A DNA stretch of 26,905 nt from Bacillus sp. ISL-7 (GTDB taxonomy: Bacteria; Bacillota; Bacilli; Bacillales_B; DSM-18226). The notes below the pieces were generated by a model that saw only the letters and a program-made list of their open reading frames with translations, searched no databases and was not told the DNA's origin. Shown in pieces: positions 13,935 to 21,592 of the stretch. The position numbers and the translations under genes are program-made. The stretch covers positions 1 to 26,905 of the forward strand of contig NZ_JAGGQW010000004.1 of NCBI RefSeq assembly GCF_018613065.1. Direction: 5' to 3'. The stretch's first letter is position 1. Each line of letters begins with the position of its first letter.

Positions 13935-14393
13935 TTATTTAGTTACCAATACATACTGCCTCTCTCTAAATGAAAACCGTTCACTTAATTCATCAAATAA
14001 GCGTTTTTCGTTTAATATAAAATTTCCTATATCATTAATGAAATGCTTTGTTTTTAAGTTAACAACAACATTTAGTATATCGTTCTTTTCTTTCAGTTCA
14101 TCACCATCCAAGCAAGTATATAATTCTATACTTTCACCGTTGGAAAGATTTTCATTTATATACTTAAATAAATCGCTATAACATTTTCTAGTATTACGAC
14201 AATCAAGATGATACACAAATGGGTTGGAAAATTTCCCCCTTATTTCATCATAACCTTCTAAGTCCCATACTGATATGCCAAAAAGGTCATCTTCTGTCTC
14301 ATAAATAATCATATTCTCAATCTGTATAGGGTTTTGTCCAAAATCACCAGTTGGAATCTCCCTATTTGAAGCTATATAATGATGTACTGTCAA
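13935..14393 (-). CDS. Conserved hypothetical protein (about 152 aa)
   Basis: The preferred start is TTG 14393 (AAAGGGG 9 bases upstream). The longer frame to 14441 would translate through the hairpin of repeat copy 10. The product is acidic and soluble: VHHYIASNREIPTGDFGQNP, MIIYETEDDLFGISVWDLEG, FVYHLDCRNTRKCYSDLF, and a C-terminal RERQYVLVTK. I recall a Bacillus hypothetical family with the same elements (YETEDDxxGIxVWxLEG near the start, ending QYxLVTK), function unknown. No membrane segment or known catalytic motif. Next to it on the right is repeat copy 10. Confidence 0.7.
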   Translation of the reverse strand: MTVHHYIASNREIPTGDFGQNPIQIENMIIYETEDDLFGISVWDLEGYDEIRGKFSNPFVYHLDCRNTRKCYSDLFKYINENLSNGESIELYTCLDGDELKEKNDILNVVVNLKTKHFINDIGNFILNEKRLFDELSERFSFRERQYVLVTK

Positions 14394-14411
14394 AATTCTC
14401 GCCCCTTTTAT

Positions 14412-14499
14412 TAAAGAAAAAAGACTGCCGAAACAGCCCATTTGTTGTTAAACTAAAGCAGCCGTTACTTTAAGTGCAATTTTTCACAATCTCTCCAAA
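14412..14499 (-). repeat. Intergenic repeat copy 10
   Basis: Hairpin GACTG-ccgaaa-CAGCC at 14423-14439 (A-C on plus, G-U on minus, then TTTTTTC on minus), and a long right half: AAGCAGCCGTTACTTTAAG, TTTTTCACAATCTCTCCAAA. The left motif is reduced to TTAAAGAAAAAA. The right half is alike to copy 2 for more than 45 bases. Confidence 0.75.
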
Positions 14500-14523
14500 G
14501 GAACAGTACCCTCCAAAATTATT

Positions 14524-14558
14524 TCCCCCTATATTTAAATAAATCATTTAGAGGGGGA
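14524..14558 (-). terminator. Possible terminator after the second DinB gene
   Basis: A stem TCCCCCT/AGGGGGA with a 21-base AT-rich loop lies 12 bases past the DinB stop, followed on the minus strand by AATAATTTT. It is weaker than the repeat-borne hairpin farther on. Confidence 0.45.
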
Positions 14559-14569
14559 TTGATGCTGAG

Positions 14570-15085
14570 TTACTCTGTCCTATTTTGATAGAAGAGGTAA
14601 AGCCCAAAGTCTTGCATAACGGAGGTGTGCCCCATTTGTCGCAACATAGTAGCTATATTGCCACGGTGGTAGGATCCGTGAGTGACAACGTGTAGTACTG
14701 TCTCAGATATAGAAGTTTCAAGTAACCCAGCATATGGGTTATCAACTACAATCAACTTTTCAATATCTTTTTGACTGTCCAGAAGTGCTTTGTATCGTTC
14801 GGATAAGTCTAGAAATATTCCTTTCATTTCCTTAATACTTTTCATTTCCACCTGTTCTCTTAATTGATTCGTGGTCGCCATTGCTTCATTCATACTTTTA
14901 CCTGAGATAATGTCAAACCAAGTATAATCTGTGAGAAAAATGTGAGTCAACACCTTTGATACCGAAGAAAAACCACTCTGAATATCCTGATGATAAATAT
15001 CCTGTGGAAGTTCTCTCAAACGGTCCATTATAACTCCATTTGCCCAAACGTGGTAGTTGTACAATTTTAAAACGGGGTGTGTCAT
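14570..15085 (-). CDS. DinB-family metal-dependent protein (second of three)
   Basis: The 171-residue protein begins MTHPVLKLYNYHVWANGVIM, the typical DinB N-terminal helix with W-N-x-x-x-x-x-L. The His residues of the metal site are in VLTHIFLTDYTWF and HVVTHGSYHRGNIATMLRQM, ending in the usual FGLYLFY. It resembles classic DinB/YrdA-type proteins more closely than the other two here. They are thought to act as metal-dependent thiol transferases in detoxification; substrate unknown. GGAGG lies 9 bases upstream of ATG 15085. Intact. Confidence 0.9.
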   Translation of the reverse strand: MTHPVLKLYNYHVWANGVIMDRLRELPQDIYHQDIQSGFSSVSKVLTHIFLTDYTWFDIISGKSMNEAMATTNQLREQVEMKSIKEMKGIFLDLSERYKALLDSQKDIEKLIVVDNPYAGLLETSISETVLHVVTHGSYHRGNIATMLRQMGHTSVMQDFGLYLFYQNRTE

Positions 15086-15198
15086 ATTAATTTTCCTCCA
15101 TTTCTATTTGTTCTTCCTTTGTGACAAACGGCACTTAAAAATCTAAATTTTGGAAAAACCATTAACTTATATATTCTGTTTTATTAAAAAAAATTCCT

Positions 15199-15284
15199 TT
15201 AACTAAACTCCCACGTTACTTTAATAAGAAAAAGCCACCAAGTATGGCAGCTCGACCTTAAGCATAAGTCCCTTGTTGAAAAAT
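15199..15284 (-). repeat. Intergenic repeat copy 11
   Basis: Left motif ACTAAACTCCCACGTTAC with TTTAATAAGAAAA, hairpin AGCCACC-aagtat-GGCAGCT at 15233-15252 (two mispairs on plus, both G-U on minus), right half decayed (AAGCATAAGTCCCTTGTTG). It is 34 bases beyond the stop of the CBO0543-family gene. Confidence 0.75.
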
Positions 15285-15317
15285 ACAGCACTGAATTAAT
15301 TAATTTTACAACAGATT

Positions 15318-15857
15318 TTACACCCTTTTTTTATACTCTAACCAACGAATAAATTTTAAATTACCGAATAACAGCCCATATAAAAAAGGATAAGAAATAG
15401 CAGATAACCATATATTCCAATTCTTATGATAAAAGAAACCCATTTTTAGACATAACCATTCGTAAAGGGTAGAAAGAACAGACCAAAATAATATATACAT
15501 AACCTTATTAATTAATGGACGATTAAAGGGATACCAATTAATAATAAGCATAGTTGCAGCTGGATATATCCCTAAAATAACAAGTAAGGTTTTTGCCTCC
15601 ACAAAATAAGGTTCGAAAAATCCGTACATATTATATTTATCCGTAAATCTATCAGCTAGCTCGGCAGTAAATAAGCCCCAAAAAATGCTGGCGTAATATT
15701 CAATAAGTGGTAAATTTTTTTTCATTAGGAAAGCAGCCAGGTTAAACACAACAATGGATACATAAAGAAACCACATAGAATACATCCCAATCTTAAACAC
15801 AAAATTAAGTTCTTTTCTAGGATATACATCTAGGAATTTTTTTATAAAAAGTTGCAA
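15318..15857 (-). CDS. CBO0543-family membrane protein (first), 5' side altered by intron
   Basis: The 179-residue product has five hydrophobic segments and the family's C-terminal signature: NWYPFNRPLINKVMYILFWS, TLYEWLCLKMGFFYHKNWNI, then WLSAISYPFLYGLLF. CBO0543-family proteins are polytopic membrane proteins of unknown function common in Bacilli and Clostridia. The TTG start at 15857 has no ribosome site; an ATG at 15869 is out of frame. The group II intron ends only 26 bases upstream, so the normal promoter and leader lie beyond the intron. Expression may depend on splicing or may be lost. Confidence 0.7.
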   Translation of the reverse strand: MQLFIKKFLDVYPRKELNFVFKIGMYSMWFLYVSIVVFNLAAFLMKKNLPLIEYYASIFWGLFTAELADRFTDKYNMYGFFEPYFVEAKTLLVILGIYPAATMLIINWYPFNRPLINKVMYILFWSVLSTLYEWLCLKMGFFYHKNWNIWLSAISYPFLYGLLFGNLKFIRWLEYKKRV

Positions 15858-15974
15858 TGGAACATTGGTGCTTGTTTCACTAGTCGAGTAGAAGGGAACC
15901 TTTCTACCTTACGGTAGATTGTGTTCCTCCCTCCGGGTAGAAAGGTCGCCCAATTGGCGACTCAAACCCCCACA

Positions 15975-16007
15975 GAACCCGGCGTGCGGATTTCCCGCAC
16001 CGGGCTC
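15975..16007 (-). other. Group II intron domain V
   Basis: On the minus strand GAGCCCGGTGCGGG, a GAAA-type loop, then CCGCACGCCGGGTTC forms the 33-base catalytic hairpin; the 5' GAGCC strand and the bulged stem are typical. It starts 13 bases after the maturase stop, as expected when the reading frame lies in domain IV. The remaining 92 bases to the 3' end form domain VI with CCTTTCTACC/GGTAGAAAGG. Confidence 0.75.
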
Positions 16008-16020
16008 TTCAGAAATTGCT

Positions 16021-16797
16021 TCACAGTTTCGCGTACATCTTTAATTCCGAAAATGGAATTGAAAGTTTAGGACGCTCTAGAGGAAAAATCGACTTAATCT
16101 TATTGAACTTTTCCCACGTTATATAGCTCTTTTGGCTTCTACTACTTAACATTCTTCTCCAATAACGTTCCGTAATATTATAGATTTTTGTTATTGACCG
16201 AAGATTGCCAGCCATACCATAGTAATTGTAATGACCTCTAAGAATTTGATTTATCTTCTCAACTTGGTCTTTTATAGACCAATGTCTGATAGTACGAAGT
16301 ACTTCTTGTATTTTATTTACACTCCGCTTAAATCTGGTCTTTTCAGTTTTCCTACCTACCATGAAATTACCCTTACGGTTTTTTGTACAATAATGTGTAA
16401 AACCTAGGAAGTAAATCGTTTCTAATTTCTTTCCTTTTTGCAGGGCATGTTTACTGGCAAACCGTCCAAACTCTACTAACCTAGTCTTATTAGGTTCAAG
16501 CTCTAATGAGAATTTCCTTAATCTTTTCACAAGGACTTTCCCAAACCTTATTGCATCTGAACGATATTGAAAACACACTACAAAATCATCGATATATCTT
16601 ATTAGATATGACTCACCTTTGAGTCTTGGTTTTATTGCTTTCTCAAACCACAAATCCAATACATAGTGAAGATAAATGTTGCTTAACAGTACACTAATTG
16701 AACCACCTTGCGGTGTTCCTATTTCACTGACGTGAATATCCTTACCTTCCATTACACCTGCTTCAACCGCTTCCCCATGTAATAGGCTCTCCCTATC
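16021..16797 (-). pseudogene. Group II intron reverse transcriptase/maturase, C-terminal part
   Basis: The open frame reads ESLLHGEAVEAGVMEGKD and then VSEIGTPQGGSISVLLSNIY (RT motif 4). It continues LIRYIDDFVVCFQ with the catalytic YIDD, FLGFTHYCTKNRKGNF, and a maturase X domain ending RGHYNYYGMAGNLRSI and RPKLSIPF. RT motifs 1-3 (about 150-200 residues) are absent: upstream of 16797 is a TGA and then sequence resembling intron RNA domains, not protein. No HNH endonuclease domain follows. The protein would normally help the intron RNA fold, splice and reverse-transcribe into DNA; this form should be inactive as an RT. Confidence 0.85.
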
Positions 16798-17612
16798 TCA
16801 GAGTACTATCAGTTAGTAAGACTTCCAATAAACCATCGAATTCTCCTTGCTTTGTAGGCTTGTTGAATTCTTATCTACATCCTGTAGAAGTTCATTGGAT
16901 CTCCCTTGTTCCCAAAGGAATCCATTGATGACATGCCGTAGGTACGAATCCCGGGAGTAATGAGAATGACCTTGCCTTTGGCGGTTATTTCATTATTGCC
17001 TTCCCCATTGAGAGAAAAGGTCGGCTACTCCACATCACGTTCAATTTCGGGACTAATTATCCTCTTCACTTTATTCCGGCCTGCCACCTTCCTGTCTACG
17101 CTTCGCAGTGAACGTTACCGTGCACCACGCAAGACTCGGTACAAGACTGCTGGCTAAGCATTATCTAGACGACTATTTCAAGTCGCATGTATTCCTTGAG
17201 CTTTCAAGGCGCAACCCTCACAGGACCGTGCTTGCGCTATTTACGCACACGGCTCCTCCTAGTTACCATTCACAAAATGTTGCTATTCTCTTAGATTGAG
17301 ATTTTGCTAATTCTGCTATCCTTAGTAGTTTTGTTTCCATTTATCCCTACCTCTGAGTGTTGTAAATGTTTCCCTAGTAAGAACGATAACTGGTAGCTAG
17401 CCTTTCCTCCATCGGCATTACCCAACTTCGTTGGTACTACGCTGCTATCCGACTCCCTACACAGCATTTGGTTTCCTTGCTTTTTATCGCTTATACACCA
17501 TACTCTTCTAACAAGAAAAGACCGGTAGGGTCTCCCGAGTTGCCGTATCATATCGATGTGTACTGTGCCAAGGTCCCACCCGCTATATGATACTACCTAG
17601 GCTCGGCCGCAC

Positions 17613-17705
17613 ACCTGCTTCGTTAGTGAAATAAGAAAACGGATAGCCGTAGCCATCCCATCTTTAACATAAGCACCCGTTACTTAAGTACAATTATTCA
17701 CAATC
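17613..17705 (-). repeat. Intergenic repeat copy 12, interrupted by the intron
   Basis: Left motif ACCTGCTTCGTTAGTGAAAT with AAGAAAAC, hairpin GGATAGC-cgta-GCCATCC at 17641-17658 (A-C on plus, G-U on minus), right motif AAGCACCCGTTACTTAAGTA and TTCACAATCAC. The missing outer part of the left motif (GTTTCACTA) is found at 15874-15882 across the intron. It ends 28 bases beyond the CBO0543 gene's stop. Confidence 0.85.
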
Positions 17706-17732
17706 ACAGCTATTGAAGTAATTGTTTAATTA

Positions 17733-18293
17733 TTACAAAGAATCAAATGATTTAGCATTGCTAATTCGATAAGCAATTAAATAGATAATAATGTAAATTG
17801 GAAAGGAATAAAAAACACTCCATTTTACAGTAGTATAAAATCCAATCCATTCAAATAAAGGTTCACCTATAAAAGAAGTCAATGCGGAATAAATAACAGC
17901 TTTAAATAAGGGATTTAGAGTTGGCTTAAATTGTAGCCAAAGCATAAGCGTTACAGGAATTAAAGTAAAATCCCAAGGTAAAAATGTTGGAATGGTAGGC
18001 AATACTCTCCCAGAATAATGCCAGAGCCCAAAAACAAGTCCTAAAAAATCAAACCAAGAAGCTACACTTAATCCAAAACCTCCAGCTAAAAGCAATCTTG
18101 CTTCACTTCCACGCTTTCGCAGTATTATCCATACAAGCCAAGGAATGATTGATAAGGCTACTGAAAGCCAAAATTCCCATCGCCATAACGTATTTTCAAT
18201 CCAATAGTTTAGATAATCCACTTCGACTTGATGAATTCTTTGAAAAAACTTATCAGAACTTATAATTTCTTCTTTTCTAATCAGTGGTGTCAT
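17733..18293 (-). CDS. CBO0543-family membrane protein (second)
   Basis: The 186-residue product has a soluble N-terminus of about 38 residues, then five hydrophobic segments. The family signature is clear: FLPWDFTLIPVTLMLWLQF, FIGEPLFEWIGFY, then KWSVFYSFPIYIIIYLIAY. It is longer at the N-terminus than the first CBO0543 protein and belongs to the more common subgroup. Function unknown; integral cytoplasmic membrane protein. ATG 18293 is preceded by AAGGTGG. Two members of one family separated only by an intron may reflect an old tandem pair, although they are clearly diverged. Confidence 0.85.
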   Translation of the reverse strand: MTPLIRKEEIISSDKFFQRIHQVEVDYLNYWIENTLWRWEFWLSVALSIIPWLVWIILRKRGSEARLLLAGGFGLSVASWFDFLGLVFGLWHYSGRVLPTIPTFLPWDFTLIPVTLMLWLQFKPTLNPLFKAVIYSALTSFIGEPLFEWIGFYTTVKWSVFYSFPIYIIIYLIAYRISNAKSFDSL

Positions 18294-18628
18294 TTTAAAT
18301 CCACCTTAAAAAATAATATAACCCCAGTATTCCCCATCCTTGTTCAACTATCCTCCCTCTATATAGAAAGGAAAATCTCTCGATTTCTCTCATTTTATCC
18401 AAATTACGTGATAGTTTGTTTTAATATTCATTTGAGTATTGGAATAATGATGTATTCAAGGATAATTTTGGGGACAAAATGAAAAAGCGACTGATAGTTG
18501 TTTTACTGACTAATCCGTGCTTCAAATGTTTAAAACAATCAACCTACTAAATAATTTCAATTTAAAAAAATAAATTAAGCTGCTACCTGTAAATCAGCCA
18601 TATGAGTTGAATTGTTTAATTCCCTCTT
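18294..18628. other. Gene-free stretch
   Basis: No supported gene is seen here. The plus-strand frame at 18228-18482 is a low-complexity shadow without a ribosome site, and a 22-codon frame at 18478 has none either. CAACTATCCTCCCTC at about 18346 faintly resembles a left repeat motif but lacks the CGTTAG core. Confidence 0.5.
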
Positions 18629-18711
18629 GAAGTAACCTGCTTCGTTAGTTCAATAAGAAAAGCTGCCACAGTTACCTCTCCATTCTTGGTTAGGTCAAGC
18701 TTGGCAGCCTT
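18629..18711 (-). repeat. Intergenic repeat copy 13 (left half plus long hairpin)
   Basis: Left motif GTAACCTGCTTCGTTAGTTC with AATAAGAAA is a near-perfect consensus. The hairpin is unusually long: CTGCCA pairs with TGGCAG across about 35 bases (18662-18708). The right half is absent; the next coding frame ends 7 bases later. Confidence 0.75.
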
Positions 18712-18717
18712 TGCTCT

Positions 18718-18924
18718 TCAGTTTATCTTCTTATTGTCTTTACTATTTACAATAATTTCATAAGGCTCATTATCTAATATTGGCGATATGTCCTCGGATT
18801 GTAGAAATTCAACAATCATTGATTCGATTTCAGTTCCAAGTGCTATAGCTGTTGGATCAGAACTTAAGATAGAGGTACTTATTATAAAGCTCAACGGTTT
18901 ATCTTTGCTAAATGGTGTATTCAA
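18718..18924 (-). CDS. Short hypothetical frame continuing a sigma-factor remnant
   Basis: The frame begins within a sigma-70 region 4-like segment (SEISEILNTP, in the same frame just upstream) and continues FSKDKPLSFIISTSILSS, ALGTEIESMIVEFLQSED, NEPYEIIVNSKDNKK. The later part does not resemble a sigma factor. There is no start codon with a ribosome site; TTG 18924 is internal to the sigma-like helix. It may be a fusion made by deletion between a sigma gene and the 3' end of an unknown gene. I see no known domain; expression is doubtful. Confidence 0.35.
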   Translation of the reverse strand: MNTPFSKDKPLSFIISTSILSSDPTAIALGTEIESMIVEFLQSEDISPILDNEPYEIIVNSKDNKKIN

Positions 18925-19109
18925 AATCTCCGAAATCTCACTAAAAGGTTATCCTTGATAGTATTTTAGTAATAGAACAGTTTTTTCATCTTCATTTAGT
19001 GCGTCTAACAAATCTTGTAGATATACTGTTCGTATTGCCGAAATAGCCCCAAAAAAACTTTATCGTTATCCTCTGGAATTCTGTGATTGGACTCAATTAT
19101 GTTGTTCAC
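18925..19109 (-). pseudogene. ECF-type sigma factor with large internal deletion
   Basis: The minus strand from GTG 19109 reads VNNIIESNHRIPEDNDKVFL and LGLFRQYEQYIYKIC, the start of sigma region 2 (LFxxYxxxIYxI). A stop follows. In another frame directly after comes YLQDLLDALNEDEKTVLLLK, YYQG and TAA, the start of sigma region 4. After one more frameshift come SEISEILNTP. Region 2 core, linker and the DNA-recognition end of region 4 are missing (about 100 residues). A sigma gene with two frame breaks and a deletion is the simplest reading. No anti-sigma gene is recognisable. Confidence 0.6.
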
Positions 19110-19143
19110 CTTCCTTTGTTTTTTATGTATATCTATTAGACGG

Positions 19144-19173
19144 AAACCTTCCTATTTTAGCCGAAGGTTTTTT
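19144..19173 (+). terminator. Orphan plus-strand terminator
   Basis: A stem AAACCTTC/GAAGGTTT is followed by TTT on the plus strand. No plus-strand gene precedes it within 8 kb, so it may serve an unseen RNA, protect against read-through, or be a leftover. Confidence 0.5.
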
Positions 19174-19288
19174 AACAAATCCTAAAATACTTAGTCATTT
19201 TTGATAAGACTTAAAAGCAGAAAAGTAGTTCTACTATCAGACAGAACCTTAGTAAAAATACTAAGCAATTGCGACCTTATAGGCAATG

Positions 19289-19352
19289 AAAAAAGAATCT
19301 TCGATTGGAAGATCCTTTTTTACTTCATATTAAAGTAAAGCACCCATTAGCC
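19289..19352 (-). repeat. Intergenic repeat copy 14 (hairpin plus right motif)
   Basis: Hairpin AAGAATCTTC/GAAGATCCTT with flanking A and T runs at 19289-19321 (A-C on plus, G-U on minus), then right motif AAGCACCCATTAG at 19339-19350 leading directly into the 210-bp repeat. No left motif. Confidence 0.65.
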
Positions 19353-19555
19353 ATCCATGAAGCGCAAAAATCGCACTTCACCACAGAGAATGAAAATAGT
19401 CAGGAAGTGTCAATACTGATACTGACCTTAATCCAGTCAACCAATTCATAGACTTATTAATTAACACTCTTCTCTTTTTTTTAACGATTGAGCAGGGTCT
19501 TCTTAAATATTGCCATTTTTCCAATTTAGAGGAAACTTATTATCATGGTAGTTTA
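19340..19555 (-). repeat. 210-bp direct repeat, copy A
   Basis: Shares about 85% identity with 26695-26905 over the whole length, with the best blocks CACCACAGAGAATGAAAAT, AGGAAGTGTCAATACTGATA and TTAACGATTGAGCAGGGTCT. A small hairpin GAAGCGC...GCACTTC is at 19359-19379. It ends 6 bases before the stop of the secreted-protein gene. Both copies carry stops in every useful frame, so it is probably not coding. Confidence 0.85.
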
Positions 19556-19560
19556 ATAAA

Positions 19561-19818
19561 CTATTTCGCTTTTGAAACGTAGAATCCTGTTCCATTTTCT
19601 TGTGGTACAAATACCTTAAACCCAGTTGGCATATTTTTTAGCATTTTCTCTACCCTATTTTGTTCTTCTTTTGTTATAACTGTGGTAGTATCGGTTTGTT
19701 CTGCTAATTTAGGTTGTTCTTCTGCTGAAACCTTTGTGCTTTGTAAGTTTTCCGCAAAACAAACTGATAACGCTAAAACTCCTGCAAAACCAAGAGTTAA
19801 AACTAATTTCCTTTTCAT
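19561..19818 (-). CDS. Small secreted protein (85 aa)
   Basis: ATG 19818 has a strong AGGAGG ribosome site. The N-terminus MKRKLVLTLGFAGVLALSVC is a clear Sec signal peptide (positive n-region, hydrophobic core) with likely cleavage near residue 22 (CFA-EN) or 32 (VSA-EE). The mature part of about 55-60 residues is hydrophilic: TKEEQNRVEKMLKNM, then PTGFKVFVPQENGTGFYVSK. No family recognised. Its stop is 6 bases from the 210-bp repeat, and repeat copy 15 lies upstream. Confidence 0.75.
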   Translation of the reverse strand: MKRKLVLTLGFAGVLALSVCFAENLQSTKVSAEEQPKLAEQTDTTTVITKEEQNRVEKMLKNMPTGFKVFVPQENGTGFYVSKAK

Positions 19819-19908
19819 ATGAAAACCTCCTAAAAATCACCAGTAGACAAGCTAATACTACTATACATATTTACCATAAGTAAAATGATGTTACTTTTTA
19901 ATAAAAAA

Positions 19909-19953
19909 GCGTCTCCACTTTATTGTAGAAACGCACCCGTTAGTTGAACAAAG
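19909..19953 (-). repeat. Intergenic repeat copy 15
   Basis: Hairpin GCGTCTCCAC-tttatt-GTAGAAACGC at 19909-19934 (two C-A mispairs on plus, both U-G on minus, then TTTTTTATT on minus) and right motif CGCACCCGTTAGTTGAAC. It lies about 100 bases past the RidA stop. No left motif. Confidence 0.75.
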
Positions 19954-20051
19954 AAGGTTATCAATATCTTAAAAATTAATTGAATGTATGTTGAGAGAAG
20001 GAAAGATTTTATGGGGCTTTGCTATTTGATAGAGCCCTTTTTACCTGATTT

Positions 20052-20429
20052 TTATCTTCTAGCTATCATCTCGATTTCAACCTCTGCACCAAGAGGTAGG
20101 GATGACACACCTATAGTTGTACGAGCAGGATATGGCTCAGAAAATTGTTTAGAATAAACTTCATTCATTGCTGTGAAGTTATTCATATCAGTTAAGAATA
20201 CATTCACTTTTTCAACATTATCAGGAGTTAAACCTGCTGCTTCCAATACATTGAAAAGATTCTTAAAACATTGATTTGTCTGTTCTACAATATCACCTTC
20301 TACAAGCTTTCCAGTCTGTGAGTCTACTGGGGTTTGCCCAGATAGAAATATTAAATCTCCTGCTTCAATTGCATGTGAGTAAGGACCAACAGCAACAGCT
20401 CCAGATGCACTAAAAGCCTTTCTTGACAT
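20052..20429 (-). CDS. ridA: RidA family reactive imine/enamine deaminase
   Basis: The 125-residue protein carries the RidA/YjgF signature: GPYSHAIEAGDLIFLSGQTP near the N-terminus, KVNVFLTDMNNFTAMNEVY, then YPARTTIGVSSLPLGAEVEI with Arg103 and Glu120, the substrate-binding and catalytic residues. RidA trimers hydrolyse reactive 2-aminoacrylate and other imines made by PLP enzymes, protecting those enzymes. The ribosome site AAGGAGG precedes ATG 20429. It is a single-gene unit, not beside an amino-acid dehydratase here. A copy of the housekeeping yabJ-type gene may exist elsewhere. Confidence 0.93.
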   Translation of the reverse strand: MSRKAFSASGAVAVGPYSHAIEAGDLIFLSGQTPVDSQTGKLVEGDIVEQTNQCFKNLFNVLEAAGLTPDNVEKVNVFLTDMNNFTAMNEVYSKQFSEPYPARTTIGVSSLPLGAEVEIEMIARR

Positions 20430-20584
20430 ATAAAATTCCTCCTTAGATATAAAGAAAAAAAATAGATATATGACGAAATTGTAAGGTATAGGGAATATAT
20501 AAACAATACAACCGTCCTTCCAAACAATGCCTGCAAATACCCACCTTAAAGTACAATATCACAAACTTTCACCTACATATGAAA

Positions 20585-20630
20585 AAGACTGTCGGAACAG
20601 CCTAACCTTATTGGTTTAAGTACACATTTT
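20585..20630 (-). repeat. Intergenic repeat copy 16
   Basis: Hairpin GACTGT-cgga-ACAGCC at 20587-20602 (A-C on plus, G-U on minus, then TTTTTCATATG on minus) and a partial right half TTGGTTTAAGTACACATTTT. It is 12 bases beyond the racemase stop. The hairpin resembles that of copy 10. Confidence 0.7.
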
Positions 20631-20641
20631 TGGAGTGATTA

Positions 20642-21451
20642 TCATTTAATGTTTAGATGACAAAGCTGAAGTTCGTCTAACATTATCAACAACTTTTTAT
20701 AATCAGATAATGTTTCTTTATCTTCAACTTTAAAACCAGATTTAAAAAATAAAATATCCCCTGTTCCATCGTTAATTTGATTCCTTGCTTCGAGAATTCG
20801 TTTTAAGTTCTTGGCAGTTCCAATACTCCCAGAAATAATGTCTACTCCTTCTGGAAATATTTTCTGTATACTATTTTCAAAATAAGGGAAATGGGTACAT
20901 CCAAGAACAATCGTGCCGTATTGCTTTAAATCAAACGAAGATAGTTTTTCTTTTAAATCGGGTACAACTTTCTCTTCTCTAAATTCAAAATTCTCAGCGA
21001 ATTGGACAAGACCAGGAAGAGGTAGACTTTCAACAATATCGTGATGATCTATACTTTTCACAAGGTTATGAAACTTTTCCTCACTGAGAGTCAAATTAGT
21101 TGCCAACACTAATACCTTTTTTCGTTTTCCCTCACAGCTTTGAACAGCAGGTTTTACGGCTGGTTCAATACCCAAAATAGGGAAATCGTACTTTTGGCGA
21201 AGGTCATCCACTGCAATACTGGTTGCTGTATTACAAGCAATGACTAATGCTTTAATTCCTTGATTAGCCATAAAGTCAACTGCATTAAATATATATTCCC
21301 GTACCTCTTCTTTTGTTTTTTCACCATATGGAACGTGTAAGGTATCCGCATAAAATATGTAATCTTCATTCGGTAAATACCTCAATGCTTGATGAAGTAC
21401 AGTCATACCACCTATTCCAGAATCAAAAAAACCTATTCTCACTACTTTCAC
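20642..21451 (-). CDS. murI: Glutamate racemase
   Basis: The 269-residue protein interconverts L- and D-glutamate for peptidoglycan synthesis in the cytosol. The catalytic pair is present: Cys73 in VIACNTATS and Cys185 in LGCTHFPY. FFDSGIGGMTVL at residues 8-19 carries the N-terminal Asp/Ser, and YADTLHVPYGEKT the substrate loop. The position as a single accessory gene, away from the usual racE neighbours, suggests a second racemase like B. subtilis YrpC. GTG 21451 is used as start, with a weak AAGAG upstream; an in-frame GTG four codons later is an alternative. Intact. Confidence 0.92.
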   Translation of the reverse strand: MKVVRIGFFDSGIGGMTVLHQALRYLPNEDYIFYADTLHVPYGEKTKEEVREYIFNAVDFMANQGIKALVIACNTATSIAVDDLRQKYDFPILGIEPAVKPAVQSCEGKRKKVLVLATNLTLSEEKFHNLVKSIDHHDIVESLPLPGLVQFAENFEFREEKVVPDLKEKLSSFDLKQYGTIVLGCTHFPYFENSIQKIFPEGVDIISGSIGTAKNLKRILEARNQINDGTGDILFFKSGFKVEDKETLSDYKKLLIMLDELQLCHLNIK

Positions 21452-21592
21452 TCTTCTCTTAAGTTAACCCTGTATATTTTATAACTTGTTCTTTCAAGTA
21501 CCATTTTTTCAAACATGGTCATAAGTAGTTGCGTTTAAAGGATTAGAAAACAGAGTAATACAAAGCTAACATTATCATAATTTTACAAGTGT

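Larger units (their letters stand above)
15883..17612 (-). mobile_element. Group II intron, internally deleted, inserted in repeat copy 12
   Basis: The minus strand starts GTGCGGCCGAGCC at 17612, matching the GUGYG 5' end of group II introns, and ends CTACTCGAC at 15883, matching the AY 3' end. Joining the flanks restores CAGGT-TAGTGAAAC, which is the left motif of the dispersed repeat, so both boundaries are supported independently. A domain V hairpin is at 15975-16007 and a maturase fragment at 16021-16797. The element is 1730 bases long, and the first half of the reverse transcriptase is missing, so it cannot move by its own protein. Confidence 0.85.

Noticed and set aside
16960..17299. 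Two plus-strand frames antisense to the intron
   Set aside because: They are antisense shadows of intron RNA with no ribosome site or family match.
17291..17551. Minus-strand frame of 86 codons in the intron
   Set aside because: It lies in the intron's 5' RNA domains; codon use and sequence look like structured RNA, not a protein.
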